A stretch of DNA of 64,000 nt from Sympetrum striolatum (GCA_947579665.1 OX388346.1:94552615-94616614), one strand, 5' to 3'; shown: positions 10,366 through 26,196, counted from the stretch's first letter. The notes: generated by a model from the sequence alone, not told the origin. Translations and numbers: made by a program.

Positions 10366-12074
10366 GTATGTCTTAACAAGACAGCTTATAAGCAACTTCA
10401 GTTAACGCTCCATCAAAGCCCCTTTCTCTTTCCTCTGTCACCCACATGGAGAAGCTTCCTTTGTTCTCTACAAGGGTGATATGAATGGTACTGATATACT
10501 GTCATGTAGACAAAATTCTTGAGAGCAGAAGTAGCACCCAAAGGAAACTTGCTCCTGAAACTCATAGTAGTAGATTTAAATTTATTATTCATGCATGAGT
10601 GCATTGCATGCGAATATTGAGAAGGAGTTGTAATGCCTAAAATTGTTGGCTCATACATTTTTCCGGTGTTAAAAGTCAAAAGTAAATTGTTTTAGTATTT
10701 GAAAATTGAATACAGAGAAGGTTTAAATAAAAGGAATTCAATAATTACAAGTATAATTAAAGGAATTAATTTCAAGGAATTCAATAATTCAATTCTTTTG
10801 GTGCTTGACTCGACTCTGCACAACTAGTCATAATTAATTAGGTAGTTGAGTGTTTCGCACCCTATGCAATAAGCCATATGGAGGCTCAGGGAGAATTAAT
10901 TTAAATGTATCTCTAACTTAACTATCTTTCATTAATCTACAACATTATTATATTTATGATATTAGTGCTAAGTGTTACTTATATCATACAACCATAGTTA
11001 CAGTCAGATCATCATATCTTTAAATGGAGGAAGATTCTCTTTTTAAGTAGATTAACCTCGTAGAACAATGGTTTTGCAAAAAACCTTCACAGTATTGAGG
11101 TCTCTTGGTAATTTAGATAGTTAGTTAACATCGTGAAAAGTTACATCTTGGGTGATCATTTAAGTAAAGAACCCCACAAATCGAACAAATCAAAATTCCC
11201 TGCTGATATCAATGGCGCCCAAACAACTTTGCCACTTTCACAAATTTGTTTTCAATGAAAACAAGCTCCTTATTTCCTCTTTGAGTTCTGCTATCATCCA
11301 TTGTTCTTTGTAATAGCAGGTATTATTTAATTATCACTCCATTTTTATTCTTATTACATATTTTCGAATTTTCCCTTCTTCTATTGACCTAATTTACAGT
11401 AGCTCTTAATTATCATATCATAATTAAGCATATTTTTTACGAAAACATTTATCCTGCGGGCATGTGGAGCATTAACTGATATAACCAATTTCATTCTAAA
11501 TCTGTATTGATTGAAAAAATTTATGTTAGGAGAAAATATGAGCAGCCAAAGTAATTCATGTCCAATAATTATGAAGAAGAGCGAATTACGTGTGAGATTT
11601 GAGCCGATTTAACGAAATATGAACTTAATTCTTTCATAATACAATACTGCTTCTACAGCACCAAAAGCAATGACTTATAGCAAGTGTCTATAAAAATTAA
11701 AACATCACAAAAGCCTTCAAAACGTGCCAGGCATAGAGAGGAAGAGGAAAAGCGCGCTTAAAACAGAAAATCTCAAAGACTCGCTCTTCTTGAGTTATGC
11801 TGGTTGTGTCGAAGATGGTAACTTTTTTTTTACCTTTGGTGTAGATAAAACATACTATGAAGTACATTTTATGATGTAGTCGAGCAAGAAGAAAATATTT
11901 AAAGTTTCTTTCTTGAACAACAGAATTGTTAAGCAATGAGTTCTTTTTATTTGAATGCAGGCTTGTATATTTTGGACTTTGATTTCCAGTCCATTAGGAT
12001 ATTTAAGTAAAATTAAATAATAATAATTTTATAACCTTTAGAATTATCAATATTTCTGTAAATATTTATTTCAG
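10366..12074. other. Sec13 intron 6, nothing recognised
   Basis: AT-rich intron. Short frames here have no family signature or codon pattern that would support a gene. Confidence 0.4.
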
Positions 12075-12195
12075 GGAAGATGATGATCGGTGGGTGGAAG
12101 AAACCAAACTTGAGGGCCATACAGATTGGGTTAGAGATGTTGCTTGGGCCAAATACATAGGCTCTTCTAGGATAGTGATTGCTAGTTGTTCTCAG
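12075..12195 (+). CDS. Sec13: Sec13 exon 7 (fourth-fifth WD40 blades)
   Basis: After TTTCAG the exon completes an arginine codon and encodes EDDDRWVEETKLEGHTDWVR, then DVAWAKYIGSSRIVIASCSQ, ending at GTGTGT. The GHTDWVRDVAWA segment and ASCSQD junction match Sec13 closely. The frame is continuous with exons 6 and 8. Confidence 0.9.
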
Positions 12196-12272
12196 GTGTG
12201 TTTAGGTAATTGTTTTATGTAAATTTGTCAACATTTTGGTCCGATTTCACATTAGAAAATATTTGTTTCCAG

Positions 12273-12413
12273 GACCGCAGGGTGATAATATGGTCGAGTG
12301 ATAATTTTGTGAGCTGGTCTGCATTGGTTTTGAAAACATTTGACGATGCTGTGTGGAGTGTGTCGTGGTCGATAACAGGACACGTGTTGGCTGTTTCGGG
12401 AGGTGACAATAAG
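12273..12413 (+). CDS. Sec13: Sec13 exon 8 (last recognised exon)
   Basis: The exon lies between TTTCCAG and a GTAAGT donor. Its 47 codons read DRRVIIWSSDNFVSWSALVL, then KTFDDAVWSVSWSITGHVLA and VSGGDNK. In all Sec13 proteins SGGDNK is followed by VTLWKE and a short tail to the stop. I scanned 12414-26196 for that exon and did not find it. The final exon is missing, too diverged to see by eye, or displaced by the repeats in this interval. Confidence 0.9.
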
Positions 12414-13168
12414 GTAAGTAGACTTAATCGCCCTATGTTTCCTTGGTAGTGTGATTTCCTGAGATGATTTTTCTTAAAATAAAGTCTTTCCGAAAAACTT
12501 TATCTCCATATCCTTCATTTCCATTTCCTCATATCCAACCAATTAATGTCACTTATAAACCTACACAATCTGGCTAATTTAAACTAACAAACAGTATTAA
12601 AAGAAAAAGTGACGCAAAAAATACAATTTAAGAATTAAAAAAAAAATTACATGACATTACAGTAGTCAGTTGATCTCCTAGTTTTCCATAATAATTATCT
12701 GTGATTATTTTCCTAGTTTGAATGTATATTACTGGGTGATTTTTCATCTTTTTAAAATGAAGAATGGCAATAAATGAAACATTGGAGGATTGATAAATCC
12801 AGTAAAGTCTGTTATAACGAGAGCTGATAAAAATTGGAAAAGTACTCGTTATAGCTGATTCATAATATTGAACGTCAATCCTCTTGAATCCAAGAGCAAT
12901 GAGTGCGACAAAAAGGAACTGTAGGGTTTTTAATTCTTACCCAAATGTTTCAGAATGCGTAAAAACTTTAAAATATCATTTCATTGATCCATACACCGTA
13001 ACAAAAGTGCATATCAAATGTGGAAAATTATTGCTCAATAATTGTGGAAAAGTAAAGGCCTATCATTAGATTATCCTAATTCATATATCTTTTTCGAGGT
13101 GTTTTTCATTCATGGTTTATAAGCGTTGACTGTGTCGCAAAGTTATCGTGGGAATTATGGCTTTTATC

Positions 13169-14060
13169 TAGAGGTGGGAATAATCGATTGAAAACAATCA
13201 AATAATTTGGTTCTTTGCATCAATCAAATTATTCGAATGAAGCATTTCGGTTTTTCACTCAATCCTAACCGAGTGAATTTATTCGATTGTTTTGATAGTG
13301 GAAAAAATCAAATAAATCTATTCGATTGTTTTTAGTGAGTGGAAAAAAAATCAAATCTATTCGATTGTTTTGAGTGAGTGGAAAAAATTAAATAAATCTA
13401 TTCGATTGTTTTTAGTGAGTGGAAAAAAATTGAATAAATCTATTCGATTGTTTTGAGTGAGTGGAAAAAATTAAATAAATCTATTCGATTGTTTTAAGTG
13501 AGTGGAAAAAATCAAATAAATCTATTCGATTGTTTTTAGTGAGTGGATAAAAATCGAATAAATTTCTTCGATTGTTTTTAGTGAGTGGAAAAAAATCAAA
13601 TAAATCTATTCGATTGTTTTTAGTGAGTGGAAAAAAATCGAATAAATCTATTTGATTGTTTTTAGTGAGTGGAAAAAAATGGAATAAATCTATTCGATTG
13701 TTCCAAGTGAGTTATTCACTTGTTCAGAGGAAGTGAGTGAAAAATCGAATTGATTTATTTGATTTTTCACTTGTTAACTTCATACGCACTGAAGAGGAGA
13801 GGATAGAAGTGGCTCGTTAGGTGATCCCATTTAGTGGAAGTCTGGTTGAAATATGTGATACTGATGAAATATGAATATAGAAATCATATATACATCTGAT
13901 CTGATATCCCGGCAGTCTGTTGTTACTGCCCCTGACCAGCTATTGCATCCTGTCCAGCCTACGAAAGCGAGTGAATTCATTCGAATAAAAACAATCGAAT
14001 AAATGCCAAAACAATCGAATAACTATTAGATTGTTTTTTCAATCGATTGTCCCATCTCCA
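13169..14060. mobile_element. hAT-type MITE nested in Tigger copy A
   Basis: Inverted ends read TAGAGGTGGGAATAATCGAT at the left and, reverse-complemented, TGGAGATGGGACAATCGATT at the right. An 8-bp flanking repeat CTTTTATC/CTTTTATA (13161-13168 and 14061-14068) fits hAT target duplications. The interior is mostly a minisatellite, with no coding sequence. Confidence 0.75.
13276..13705 (+). repeat. Minisatellite, about 42-bp unit, roughly 11 copies
   Basis: The unit contains CTATTCGATTGTTTTTAGTG followed by AGTGGAAAAAAATCGAATAA. Copies differ by a few substitutions and by one or two A residues. It lies wholly within the hAT-type MITE, so the array arose inside a transposon. Confidence 0.85.
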
Positions 14061-14949
14061 CTTTTATATATATAACCACCCATCCTTGATCAGATGATTT
14101 GGTGCCTAGTTTCGTATGATGGGTGGACGCACCATGATGGGAGCTCCATTAAAAATTCCCTAGACTTAAATTGCTAAAACGAGTGGTCATCGCTGAAAAG
14201 AAACGAGACAAGGTGATAGGATGCAAGGAGGGACAAAGGGGATAGTGAAACTTCTGAGAAGTCTCTAATCTAAGCTCCCTGAAGCCTTTTTGCTGAGGAA
14301 GGGTGAGTTGAGATGTAGTAAACAAATTCATGAATAAGGTGACGATAATTGTTGCACTTATTTTTTGTACTCTTGGAAGAGATAATTGAGATAACCATTT
14401 GCTTATCGGACTCCGCCTCTCACGTCAATTGACGATTCCAAGATATATACCTCCTGCAAGAAAAATATAGAAATGTGGCACTCATTCTAAGGAAACTTCA
14501 GAAATAAATCATGATGGATGCAACTCCCTATTATTTTTGCTGTGACAGACAACGGCCAAAAAATCACTTGCTATAACGCAACTCTCGTTATATACCGTAC
14601 TCATTTTAACAGACTTCTACTGTATTAAAGAAAATTAATCGAAAGACTTAAAATGATAACATATAATTATATGACTTTTAAATTCTATTGGAGTCTTAAC
14701 ATTGTCAATTTAAAACATGGTTTTAATCAAAATCCAATATTTTTCCTGCTTTGACTCTCTTGAAATTTGATGTCTCAATTTCTTGCCATCTGATTATGGC
14801 AACTCGATATACCTGAATACAGATGTTGTCTTCATATTCCAGTATTTGCTATCTTTGTTTCTCTGTGTTTGATGTTTGAGGATTTTTCTTTCCTTATGAT
14901 CTTTATCTGGTCTTTCAATGTTTATGTTTTGCCTTCAATTTATGCTCAT

Positions 14950-15110
14950 TAGGGTGTCCCAAAAAATTCAGTCATTTTTTTCGAACGCATACCCTCTAAT
15001 TTTTACTTTCCCCATATACTTAGTGTAGAGAAATTATTGTTATCATGAAAGAATTCGACTTCGAGATTTCAACGGATATACATGTTTTGGGGTCCCTAGA
15101 ACATGTTTTG
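14950..15110. repeat. Possible mariner/Tc1 terminal fragment
   Basis: TTAGGGTGTCCCAAAAAATT at 14950 resembles the TA-flanked GGGTGTCCCAAAA ends common in mariner/Tc1 MITEs. No matching opposite end was found. Confidence 0.3.
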
Positions 15111-15154
15111 ACCATATTTGGAATGATGTCTGTGTGCATGTGTGTGTGTGATTG

Positions 15155-15775
15155 TGGGTGCTCTAACGTGAAAACTGTTAATCATATCTATACCAAACTT
15201 TATATATAGCACTGTGGTGGATGCTGTCAGAGTTGATTAGTTTTTGGAGTAAATAGGTTAACCAGAAGTCGAGCTTTATTCCTCGAAGCAAATTTCCGTT
15301 TTTTTTTATATCTCCATAAATATGATATTTCAGTATATACTATAGTTAATAAAAGTTTTAGAAAATGTAATTTACTATAACTTTTGTATGAAACATATTT
15401 TTGTATCAATGATTGTTTAGGAGTTATTTGTGAAATACCGATAAACCGGAAGTTGCTGATTATGTACCTTGTGGGTGCTCTAACATGAAAACTATTTGTC
15501 GTATCAACACTAAATTTCATACATTGTACTTTGGTTGGTGGCGTTAGAGTTTGGTGTCATTAGAGTTAATTAGTTTTTGGAGTAAATCAATGAACCGGAA
15601 GTCGAGCTTTATTTTTGAAGCTCGTTTCCATTTTTGCAAAAATTCCTCCATTTATCTGATATTTAGGTGTATACAGTTATCTACAAAAGTTACAAAAATG
15701 TATTTTTCTATAAGTTTTATTTGAAAAATTTATCGATATCAACTACTATTTAGGAGTCATAATACAATTAACTAA
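15155..15775 (+). repeat. Two tandem copies of a ~315-bp unit
   Basis: GTGGGTGCTCTAACGTGAAA at about 15156 recurs as GTGGGTGCTCTAACATGAAA at about 15471. Each is followed by matching blocks (TTAGTTTTTGGAGTAAAT, AGTCGAGCTTTATT). A short TGTG run precedes the first copy. Likely a transposon tail; family unknown. Confidence 0.6.
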
Positions 15776-16740
15776 TTTTCTGGTTATTGCAACATATTTA
15801 CGTTAAAATATCGTTTTCATTTATACCATTTCATAATAATGTTATATTCAACATGGTTACTATATTTCTTCAAAGTTTTAATTGGAAGATGATTTGGATT
15901 AAAAAAAAATGCTTATTTATTACAAAATAATTATTCAGTTATTATGGCTTCTTGCTGTTATTGATTCACAGTAACAATAAAGTTCGTTACTATGGGTTTG
16001 TTTATATGGCAAACAATGCAATGCAATGCGTCTATCACTCAGTCTCTTGCTGTAGATTAAGCTCTGGCTGATTGAAAATATAAGGCTTTCTTATTTGTTT
16101 TTTTACTCCATTTGTCTTCTTTATTATCTTTCTTTTATGTATATTAATAATTTTCATCATTCCCTGTTACTTTTTAAGTTTCCACTGTTTAAATATGTAG
16201 TCTTTATTTTTGTTAATAGTTTGTGTCGGTTGTGTGTTATTTTGCTCTTCATTCGTATTTTGATTTTGTTTCCATCGTCCATTATATTGAGTTGGATATA
16301 TAATCAGTTTTGTGATTCATCCTATATTGGTGCTTGTAGTAGACTCTAATGGCCAATTTCACCGGTTTTCATTGATCATGACCCAAAAAAAAATATTTAT
16401 TATCTTAGTGATGTGAAAGTTAATATGATATAAATTAATCACTTATATATCTTCCAAGTTTAGATTGAATATAGAGTTCAAAAATACTGTCATAGATCAA
16501 TATCTACGTTTTATATATGGAGAAAGTTATGTGCTGGCCACATCAGATTTTTTATATTTCACTTTTTTTATTTGGCCTTATAAACTTACCTAATAAATAT
16601 CATAGCGATAGGATTATGGTACCCCGTGCTGACTTGATGCCAGACAATTTCAAGAAATGAAAATTTGTACTCACCGGGGGTACACCAGGTTAATGGGTAA
16701 TTAACTAACGGATTCTCATGAATGTTTCAGGGCACGTTCT
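15776..16740. other. No feature recognised
   Basis: AT-rich stretch. The 84-codon frame at 16095-16349 is low complexity (F, L, I, S rich) and unlike a conserved protein. Confidence 0.35.
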
Positions 16741-16935
16741 ATGCTTAAAAATAGTGGACATATGTCTGGGCGTTTAACTCAATGAGCTTTCGTTTATAAA
16801 AAATTAGCAACTGAATATCGGGGTCAGGCAACCAAGCCATACACCTATATTGCTATATAACTTCATTTCTGTCAGAAGCAAGTCATTATTCGATCGTCTT
16901 AAAATTGATGACAGTTTCTCCTCGAATGTCCTACT

Positions 16936-17160
16936 ATGTGCTCAAATAATGCTTCGTTTAAAGAAGCCAGAAAGAGGGTTTCAATGCTGAGAGCAGTGAA
17001 CGAAACAGCTGAAAGAGCGGTCAAGTTGACACAAGACTTTCATAGTTTAATCATGGTTGAGGAGGAAGAAAAGCAATTTTTATTATGTTGCGTACAAGAA
17101 CACCGGAAGATTTATCCTGACTGCAAAATGCGAACTTTAAAAAGAAAATTTCAAGATTAA
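16936..17160 (+). pseudogene. Transposon-associated protein C-terminal remnant
   Basis: A 74-codon frame contains SFKEARKRVSMLRAVNETAE and, further on, EEEEKQFLLCCVQEHRKIYPDC. I recall the pattern NDTAERGVxLxxDF followed by EEQKQxLLxxVxxHRKxFPD as a recurring C-terminus of uncharacterised, probably transposon-derived proteins in arthropods; I cannot name the family. There is no upstream exon or splice site, so it is read as a decayed 3' end of a mobile-element gene. Confidence 0.4.
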
Positions 17161-18790
17161 TGTTTTTTCTACATTTTAGATAGTAAATATACACGATTTG
17201 GGATTATTGCTGTTTTATTTACTAAATAAACATTGAGTTCTGGAATCCTGCCATACTAAATCAGTACAAATTTTCATTTCTCATCTTAGCATCGAGTCGG
17301 CACGGGTTACCATAACTGAATTTCAATAATATTTATTACGTGAGTTATAAAGGTCAAACAGAAAAAATATAGGGTATGCATTTTTGAAATTGCAAAAACA
17401 TGGAAGAAAATAAATTCCTAAAATTCGAGAGCTATTTAGTAATATAGGCATATGGCGGGTTGCCATTGGTTCGTGAGAATCCATGGGAAATTACAGTTTT
17501 TATTTAACTGACAACATGCTAAATGAATCGTATAAAATGGTTTAGATTTAGAGAATGATTGGTAGGCCTCATGGAATGGTTATCTTAATCAATTTTGGGT
17601 AAATGGTATAACTTGGGGGACTAATTAGAAAGAGATAACTTATATTTAACCCTTTGAATGCGTTTTGGTGGGTACTAACAGATGTGCCATGGGTTAATTT
17701 TGTAGGCCCTTATTCAAATAATTATCATTTATTTATTTAGAAATTTAAAAAAATTTTTTTTCTGTATTTGAATCTGAATACTTCCTTTTCAATGATAATG
17801 AAAGCAATCTGCTATATTTGTCAATAAAACCGAATTGTTATTGGTTTTATTAAAGTTTACATATTAGAATAATATTTTATTTCACTTTTGATAAAAAATT
17901 GACAAACCATCAAATTTTTAAAAAATATGCATTGATAAAAGTAAAATATCATTATATTTCTAGGTAATGATTATATTAATCCAAACCATAAAAAATGTGT
18001 TAATTTATGATAAATATCTAGTTTGTTTTCAAAATGCTAATTGCATAAATTTCAGGGGATCATGAAAATAATTTGAGCTACATGATGTGAAACATGGCAA
18101 GAGAACAACGCATGTAAAACTGTTATGAGACATGATATTAATAATAATAAGAATTTCTCTGGTATTAGAAATAATTAACAATTACATTACAAATTGTTGA
18201 AAATTATATACATTGAAAGCAAGGACAGCATTATAAATTTTCTCATCACATTACACGCAAACATGATGAGACACGCTAATTCCATGTATGCCTTTTTCAC
18301 ATGATTGATAGTTCTAGATCATTGGATAAGCCAAAATCTTTCCTACTGAATACAGTACAAACTGTTTCCCTCAAATCTTTCAACTTTTACCCCATATATT
18401 CCTGGGAATTGACTGGGATTTTTATTTCTACGTAAACAATTACTCTCTATCAATGTATTATTTCTGACATAAAATGTACCCATGCTATTTTATAGGATAG
18501 TTAGTAGATAGTAGAAGAAACTACATTAAAGACAAATTTCTCCCAGTATATCAGTTATCTTCTCTCATCTATGTATACGTAAAACATATTTGAAGTATCT
18601 ATGCTGCCAAAGTAATGATGGTAGTGTACAATGATTTGTGGCCTTGCCTTCAGAGATTCTTGACCCTTGCAAAAGACTGAATTACTTTTGACTACCTGTT
18701 TAGTGGACTGTAATAAAACTTGCTTTTTGTGATTTCTGCAAATTTAGATATTCACCTTATCTGCCATTACCAATACCATGGCAAATTCAT
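17161..18790. other. No feature recognised
   Basis: Very AT-rich sequence. No open frame, RNA motif or terminal repeat could be supported. Confidence 0.4.
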
Positions 18791-18799
18791 TTCTAAAAG

Positions 18800-19126
18800 T
18801 AGATTTAGTTCACCTTGTACTCGACCGGGATCTCCTTGTTCTTGAAGGCACTCTTGGAAGCGCCAGAAGAGGGAAGCGTTCCTATTGAGTTATGTTGGGT
18901 GTAGCTGGACTGTAGGTCGTGGCTTAGCCTTTGGGACGTGAGTGTGATAATCGAGCATTGAGCAGAAATACAGACTTTTAACGACTCATGCCTTTTTACA
19001 GTCACACATTGGTGGCATAGTAGCGAGAGTAGGGGGGGCATGGTAAATTTATTTTGTATTGAATTTTGTCGGGACCGAGCAAAAGTGGTATAATAGCGAG
19101 GTGGCATAGTAGCGAGATTTGACTGT
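18800..19126. repeat. DNA-transposon end fragment with GC-rich insert
   Basis: GTGGCATAGTAGCGAG occurs at about 19011-19027 and again at 19101-19117, ending in ATTTGACTGTA. Its reverse complement (TACAGTCAAATCTCGCTACT) looks like a Tc/mariner-type terminus flanked by TA. 18812-18890 is unusually GC-rich and reads coding-like on the - strand (SSGASKSAFKNKEIPVEYKV), but I do not recognise the protein. Confidence 0.4.
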
Positions 19127-21975
<2,849 letters not shown>

Positions 21976-21977
21976 GC

Positions 21978-22172
21978 TTGAGTTCGACACCAAGTGGGTG
22001 CATAATTCTCCAATGTGAAATACATTGCGGCTATTTTTAAGATTTTTATTGAATCCCTTCCCAATAACGTAGAAACGCAAAACCTGGCTTGTGAACAGAG
22101 GTCATAAGTACATTTCATATACACAGTTTATCATTTCCGTGATAGTCCTAGGTTAGACGCCAGGACACCATA
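21978..22172 (+). repeat. Dispersed fragment of the B-box subunit repeat
   Basis: A GTTCGACACCAAG word is followed by ATACATTGCGGCTATTTTTA, then CCCTTCCCAATAACGTAGAA, and a second word TTAGACGCCAGGACACC about 165 nt later. This is the same layout as one subunit of the repeat at 33.9-41.8 kb. Confidence 0.6.
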
Positions 22173-22431
22173 TGCATGCTACCTTTCAACGAATGGGAAA
22201 TATGGAATTTAGATTCAGAACCTTCCCCATATATGAACCATAAATTGACATTTGCAAAGTCCATTACTATAATCCATTTGATGGTAGAAGTGTATCATCG
22301 AAATTGCTTGTAAATAATATTGAGATATTGTAATGTATGGTTATTTTGTTTTTCTTTCTGGAATAGGTTAAATAATGTCATTTTGTCCAATTTTCTTTTT
22401 GTTTTCACGTTTATTGCAAATTATATTTATT

Positions 22432-25320
22432 ACTAGCGGAGTGCCCGTTGATTCTCAACAGAAAAATGAATGTAAATCGAAAGTAATGAAATTTAGATAT
22501 GGAAAGTCTTAAATTTAAGAAAAAAACAATACTTCTCTTCATCCCGTCTGATTTACGAAATCACAAATACAGCTACACAAATGTAAATCACAGACTAAAC
22601 TAATGCACCAGTCGCTACAACAAATAGAGGAAACAACTGAGTACCAAATGAATTGAGACGAAATCACAAAATTAGCCACACAAATCTTGTAAACCACTAA
22701 CGAAAACGAATGAACCAGTCGCTTAGCACGTCCAATATGTCTGACAGAAAGCAAGCAAGTGAAATCATCGCAACTATCAAAGAAAGGGTCACAAACGAAT
22801 TACGATGTATGGTATTTAATCTAATTAGAACTCGTCCTTTTATGAATTAACACCTAATTTATCCTTAAGATGGCGTCGGCTGTTCTTTAATTTAATTACT
22901 TAACTCTTAATAAATAACCCTCTACTGTAAAATTAACTGTTAGAATTGTTTAGAAAATTATTATCCTATTGATAATGTAAGCGGCGCATCTGTTTAATTA
23001 TATCGCAATAATTATTTGACCATCATGTTGCAAAATCAGAGTAAACTCTTACCTCTTCTCTTGAATAGGATTTAATTTAATTTCAATGTTTTCAGATCCC
23101 GTTGACGAAAAATATTGTCTTCCGATATTTTTATAAACGTGGAATGAAGAAACTTAATCCAAGCGAAAGTAGACATTCAAAATAATGGGAGTTATCTCAT
23201 TTAAGCGATGTAATCGGTAGTGATAAGAAATGCTCGCAAGTTTTTCTCGTGATCTTTCCTCAAAAATTCATGAAATTCGAGTAACAAAAATTAATTACAT
23301 TTGCTTTACTTGGCCATTTATTTTTCTGTCTCATTGATTTTAACTCGCAACCAAGAAGAAAAACTATAAATTCTGCTTTAACCTCACAGTACCTCTAAAA
23401 CGAACACCAATAGAAAGAAGATGTACCAATAAGAGCAAAACCAATTGTCAATATAAATATAGGAATAATTCATATCATTTGCGATTGTTTTCGGTGATGC
23501 CGGCAAATAATTGAAATTCAGGGACATGGTTCCTACAGTAAAAATATTCGATGATGATATAATCTCATGTAAAAGGATAAAATACCTGAAAAGTTTTACG
23601 GAGTTAAATATCGAACTAAAAGCAAATCATGTACATACCACCAATGATTCTTTGGAGAGAAATTCTATAGTGTATTTAAATGAAAACGTGAAGTAAATGA
23701 ACGAAAATGATTTCAAAGGTTAAACATCTTGTCAGTTGAATTTTTTTTTAAATTATGCTTATTAAACTAAATTCTTATTCAGTTTATCCAATATTACTAA
23801 CCTAGACACACAATCTATTTTTACAGCGATAATAAGAATATATACATGTATATTTTATTTCTTTTGATACTTGTCTAGAGTCCGCGAAATGAAAACTACT
23901 TTGATTTTTTTTTAGTAAATAAACCCTGTAACATACGAAATGCATATTGAATCGTATTTCAAATGATAATATTTGAGCAGCCAGCATAGAATCGAAGCAT
24001 AAAAATAAAGGACAGCTGCCCATAATCTGAGAGAGGTGTTCCATATTTTATAGTCTAACAAACTTAATAGCGTATCGGCAATCGTTTAAAACGAACATTT
24101 AAGAATAATATTTAAGATATAACAAAATACCAATGAGTATGACTATCACCATTAACAAAAGATATAGGTGGATAGTACCTATACTTAAACACATCAATAG
24201 ACGATCCACTAAAACATTTCTTGGTTAAATTTCCAATTCTATATCTAAAAACACAAAATCCGTTTACCTTTCCAGTCCGGCATAAAAGGATTGAGATTCC
24301 TTGCTGCTTAAATTCCAATTCTTTACACTTCAAAGAAAGCAATCACTGAATTCAGGGGTATTTCAACGATCTTGATTGATTCATTAAATGCACGGCGGGA
24401 CGCTATATGAAACAATTAGTATTTAGATCGGAAATTAAGAATGAGAAAGTTATCAACTTACCAAGCTAAGAAGATATAATTACTTTATATGAGAAAAGAA
24501 GATTCATTTAATACGACAATAAACATTAATTTCACGTAAATAATCAATACATATTGGCGTTGCTATAAACAAAGCTTGATTGTTGCAGTCGACAACAGTT
24601 GCAACGAATTTGAATTCAAATTTAAAGATATCGAGTAGGTGGACAGTAACTATACTTAAACACACCAATAGATGATCCAATAAAACATTTCTTGGTTTAA
24701 TTTCCCATTCTATATCTAAAAGTACAAAATTCATTTACCTTTCAAGTCAGCTATAAAAGGCTTGTCATTCCTTGCTGCTTATTAAGCCCAATTATTGATA
24801 CTTCAATGGAAGCAATCACTGTATTCAGGGATATTTCAAATATCTTGATTGATTTATTCTGCAGCGTTAAAGATTAAATTCCCAGCGGGACGCTAAATAA
24901 AACGATTATTATTTAGAGCGGAAAATAAGAATGAGAAAGTTATCAACTTACCAAGCTAAGAAGATATGATTACTTTATATGAGGAAAGAAGATTCATTTA
25001 AGTAGTAGTAGTAATTATGAAGGTGCAAACCTGTTTTGACCCCAACTGGGAACGAACTGGAGACAGCTAGGTGGATAAAAGGTAGCCTATGTCACTCCCC
25101 GGATGACAAATGACCATCATACCAAATTTCATCAAAATCGGTTGGATAGTTTTTGAGTGATGCTGTAACAGACAGACATCCAGACAGACAGACAGACATG
25201 AAAATTTCTAAAACGTGTTTCGAACTCAGGAACAACCCTAGTATCCAGCAATACAACTTTTTTTGAAATCGGATCAATGTACAGACACGACCACCTCTAC
25301 AGATTTATTATATATATAGA
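22432..25320. mobile_element. LINE-like (RTE-type tail) repeat, candidate
   Basis: The left edge has TACTAGCGGAGTGCCCGTTG and the right edge ACCAAATTTCATCAAAATCG, then a CAGACAGACA run and an ATATATATAGATG end. I know such paired edges from non-LTR/RTE-derived repeats in insects. No reverse transcriptase was found inside. Boundaries are approximate. Confidence 0.4.
24150..25000. repeat. Tandem duplication, ~480-bp units
   Basis: 24166-24470 and 24635-24975 share long near-identical blocks: ATACTTAAACACA(T/C)CAATAGA, AAAACATTTCTTGGTT, CATTCCTTGCTGCTTA-like and AGTTATCAACTTACCAAGCT. The duplication lies within the LINE-like repeat. Confidence 0.75.
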
Positions 25321-26196
25321 TGATGGAATGCACTGTGTCATGGTAAATGGGAAGGTGTATAAGAATAGAATTGGATATATCAGTGAGAATGAGATTTATG
25401 CTTGGAATTCACATTAACTGAATTTCATTTTAAACGAATTCAGCACCAAAAGACGCTTCTACTGGGATCGTAATTTGGATTCGTGTCATTGAGAACTATG
25501 AGTACTACGAGATTACCAGGTCTTACTATAGTACTTAAACGTAATTCAATTTGTGAAAGTAGTATATGAAACAAAACATCAATGATAATGAAAATATATA
25601 AATTAATTTTAATTGTGACATGATTGTGATTGTAACCTTAAAATTGTCTTGTAGTGTAATAATTACGCTGCCATCAGATTTATGTCTAACTGCAGAGGAA
25701 ATTCTAATAAATAAATAATGCATAAGCAGAAAATTTATGTAAAACTCTTTTTATCGTATCAAACATTTTTTTGCAAATATGCCTATGAATATTTATGTAA
25801 CGTAAAATTTGTACTGAATCTGTTCTATCTATTAAAATGTATGTGTAGTGAATGCTCTCCAGGGTCTGTGGCAGCTGGATACTGTCAGTGACTCGATTTT
25901 GTCAAATCTTAAGTTTTTGTAAGAGCAATACCAAATAAATGGAATGTATCACATCCATAACTGCTTTTATCGATTTTCATGGACCACTCTGAACTTCAAC
26001 TTGGCACAGGATAAATTTAATGACTGGCAAATAATTTGATACAAAGCAGTTGAGCTAAAATATATAATATCTTTTTTATATTATCCTGTTTATGTACCAA
26101 ATAATTCATAACATCAACGTTTTAAACCTTTCAATAATAATATAAAGGAAAAACTTGGTAACCTATTCTTGTACATATTCTAATTGATTGCTTCAG
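25321..26196. other. Intergenic/intronic DNA before SLC10 exon
   Basis: No coding exon recognised. The 5' exons of the SLC10-like gene should lie here or further upstream, but I could not identify them. Confidence 0.35.

Larger units (their letters stand above)
12800..14622. mobile_element. Tigger-type non-autonomous element, copy A
   Basis: Ends resemble CAGTAGAAGTCCGTTATAAC (left AGTAAAGTCTGTTATAACGA, right mirrored TTAACAGACTTCTACTG followed by TA). Interior blocks such as GGGTTTTTAATTCTTA and CAGAATGCGTAAAAA recur in copy B at 54.1-55.4 kb. No transposase is present. A hAT-type MITE is nested inside. Confidence 0.75.

Noticed and set aside
25868..25925. Candidate last Sec13 exon after CTCCAG
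   Set aside because: It translates to GLWQLDTVSDSILSNLK and a stop, unlike the VTLWKE tail expected.
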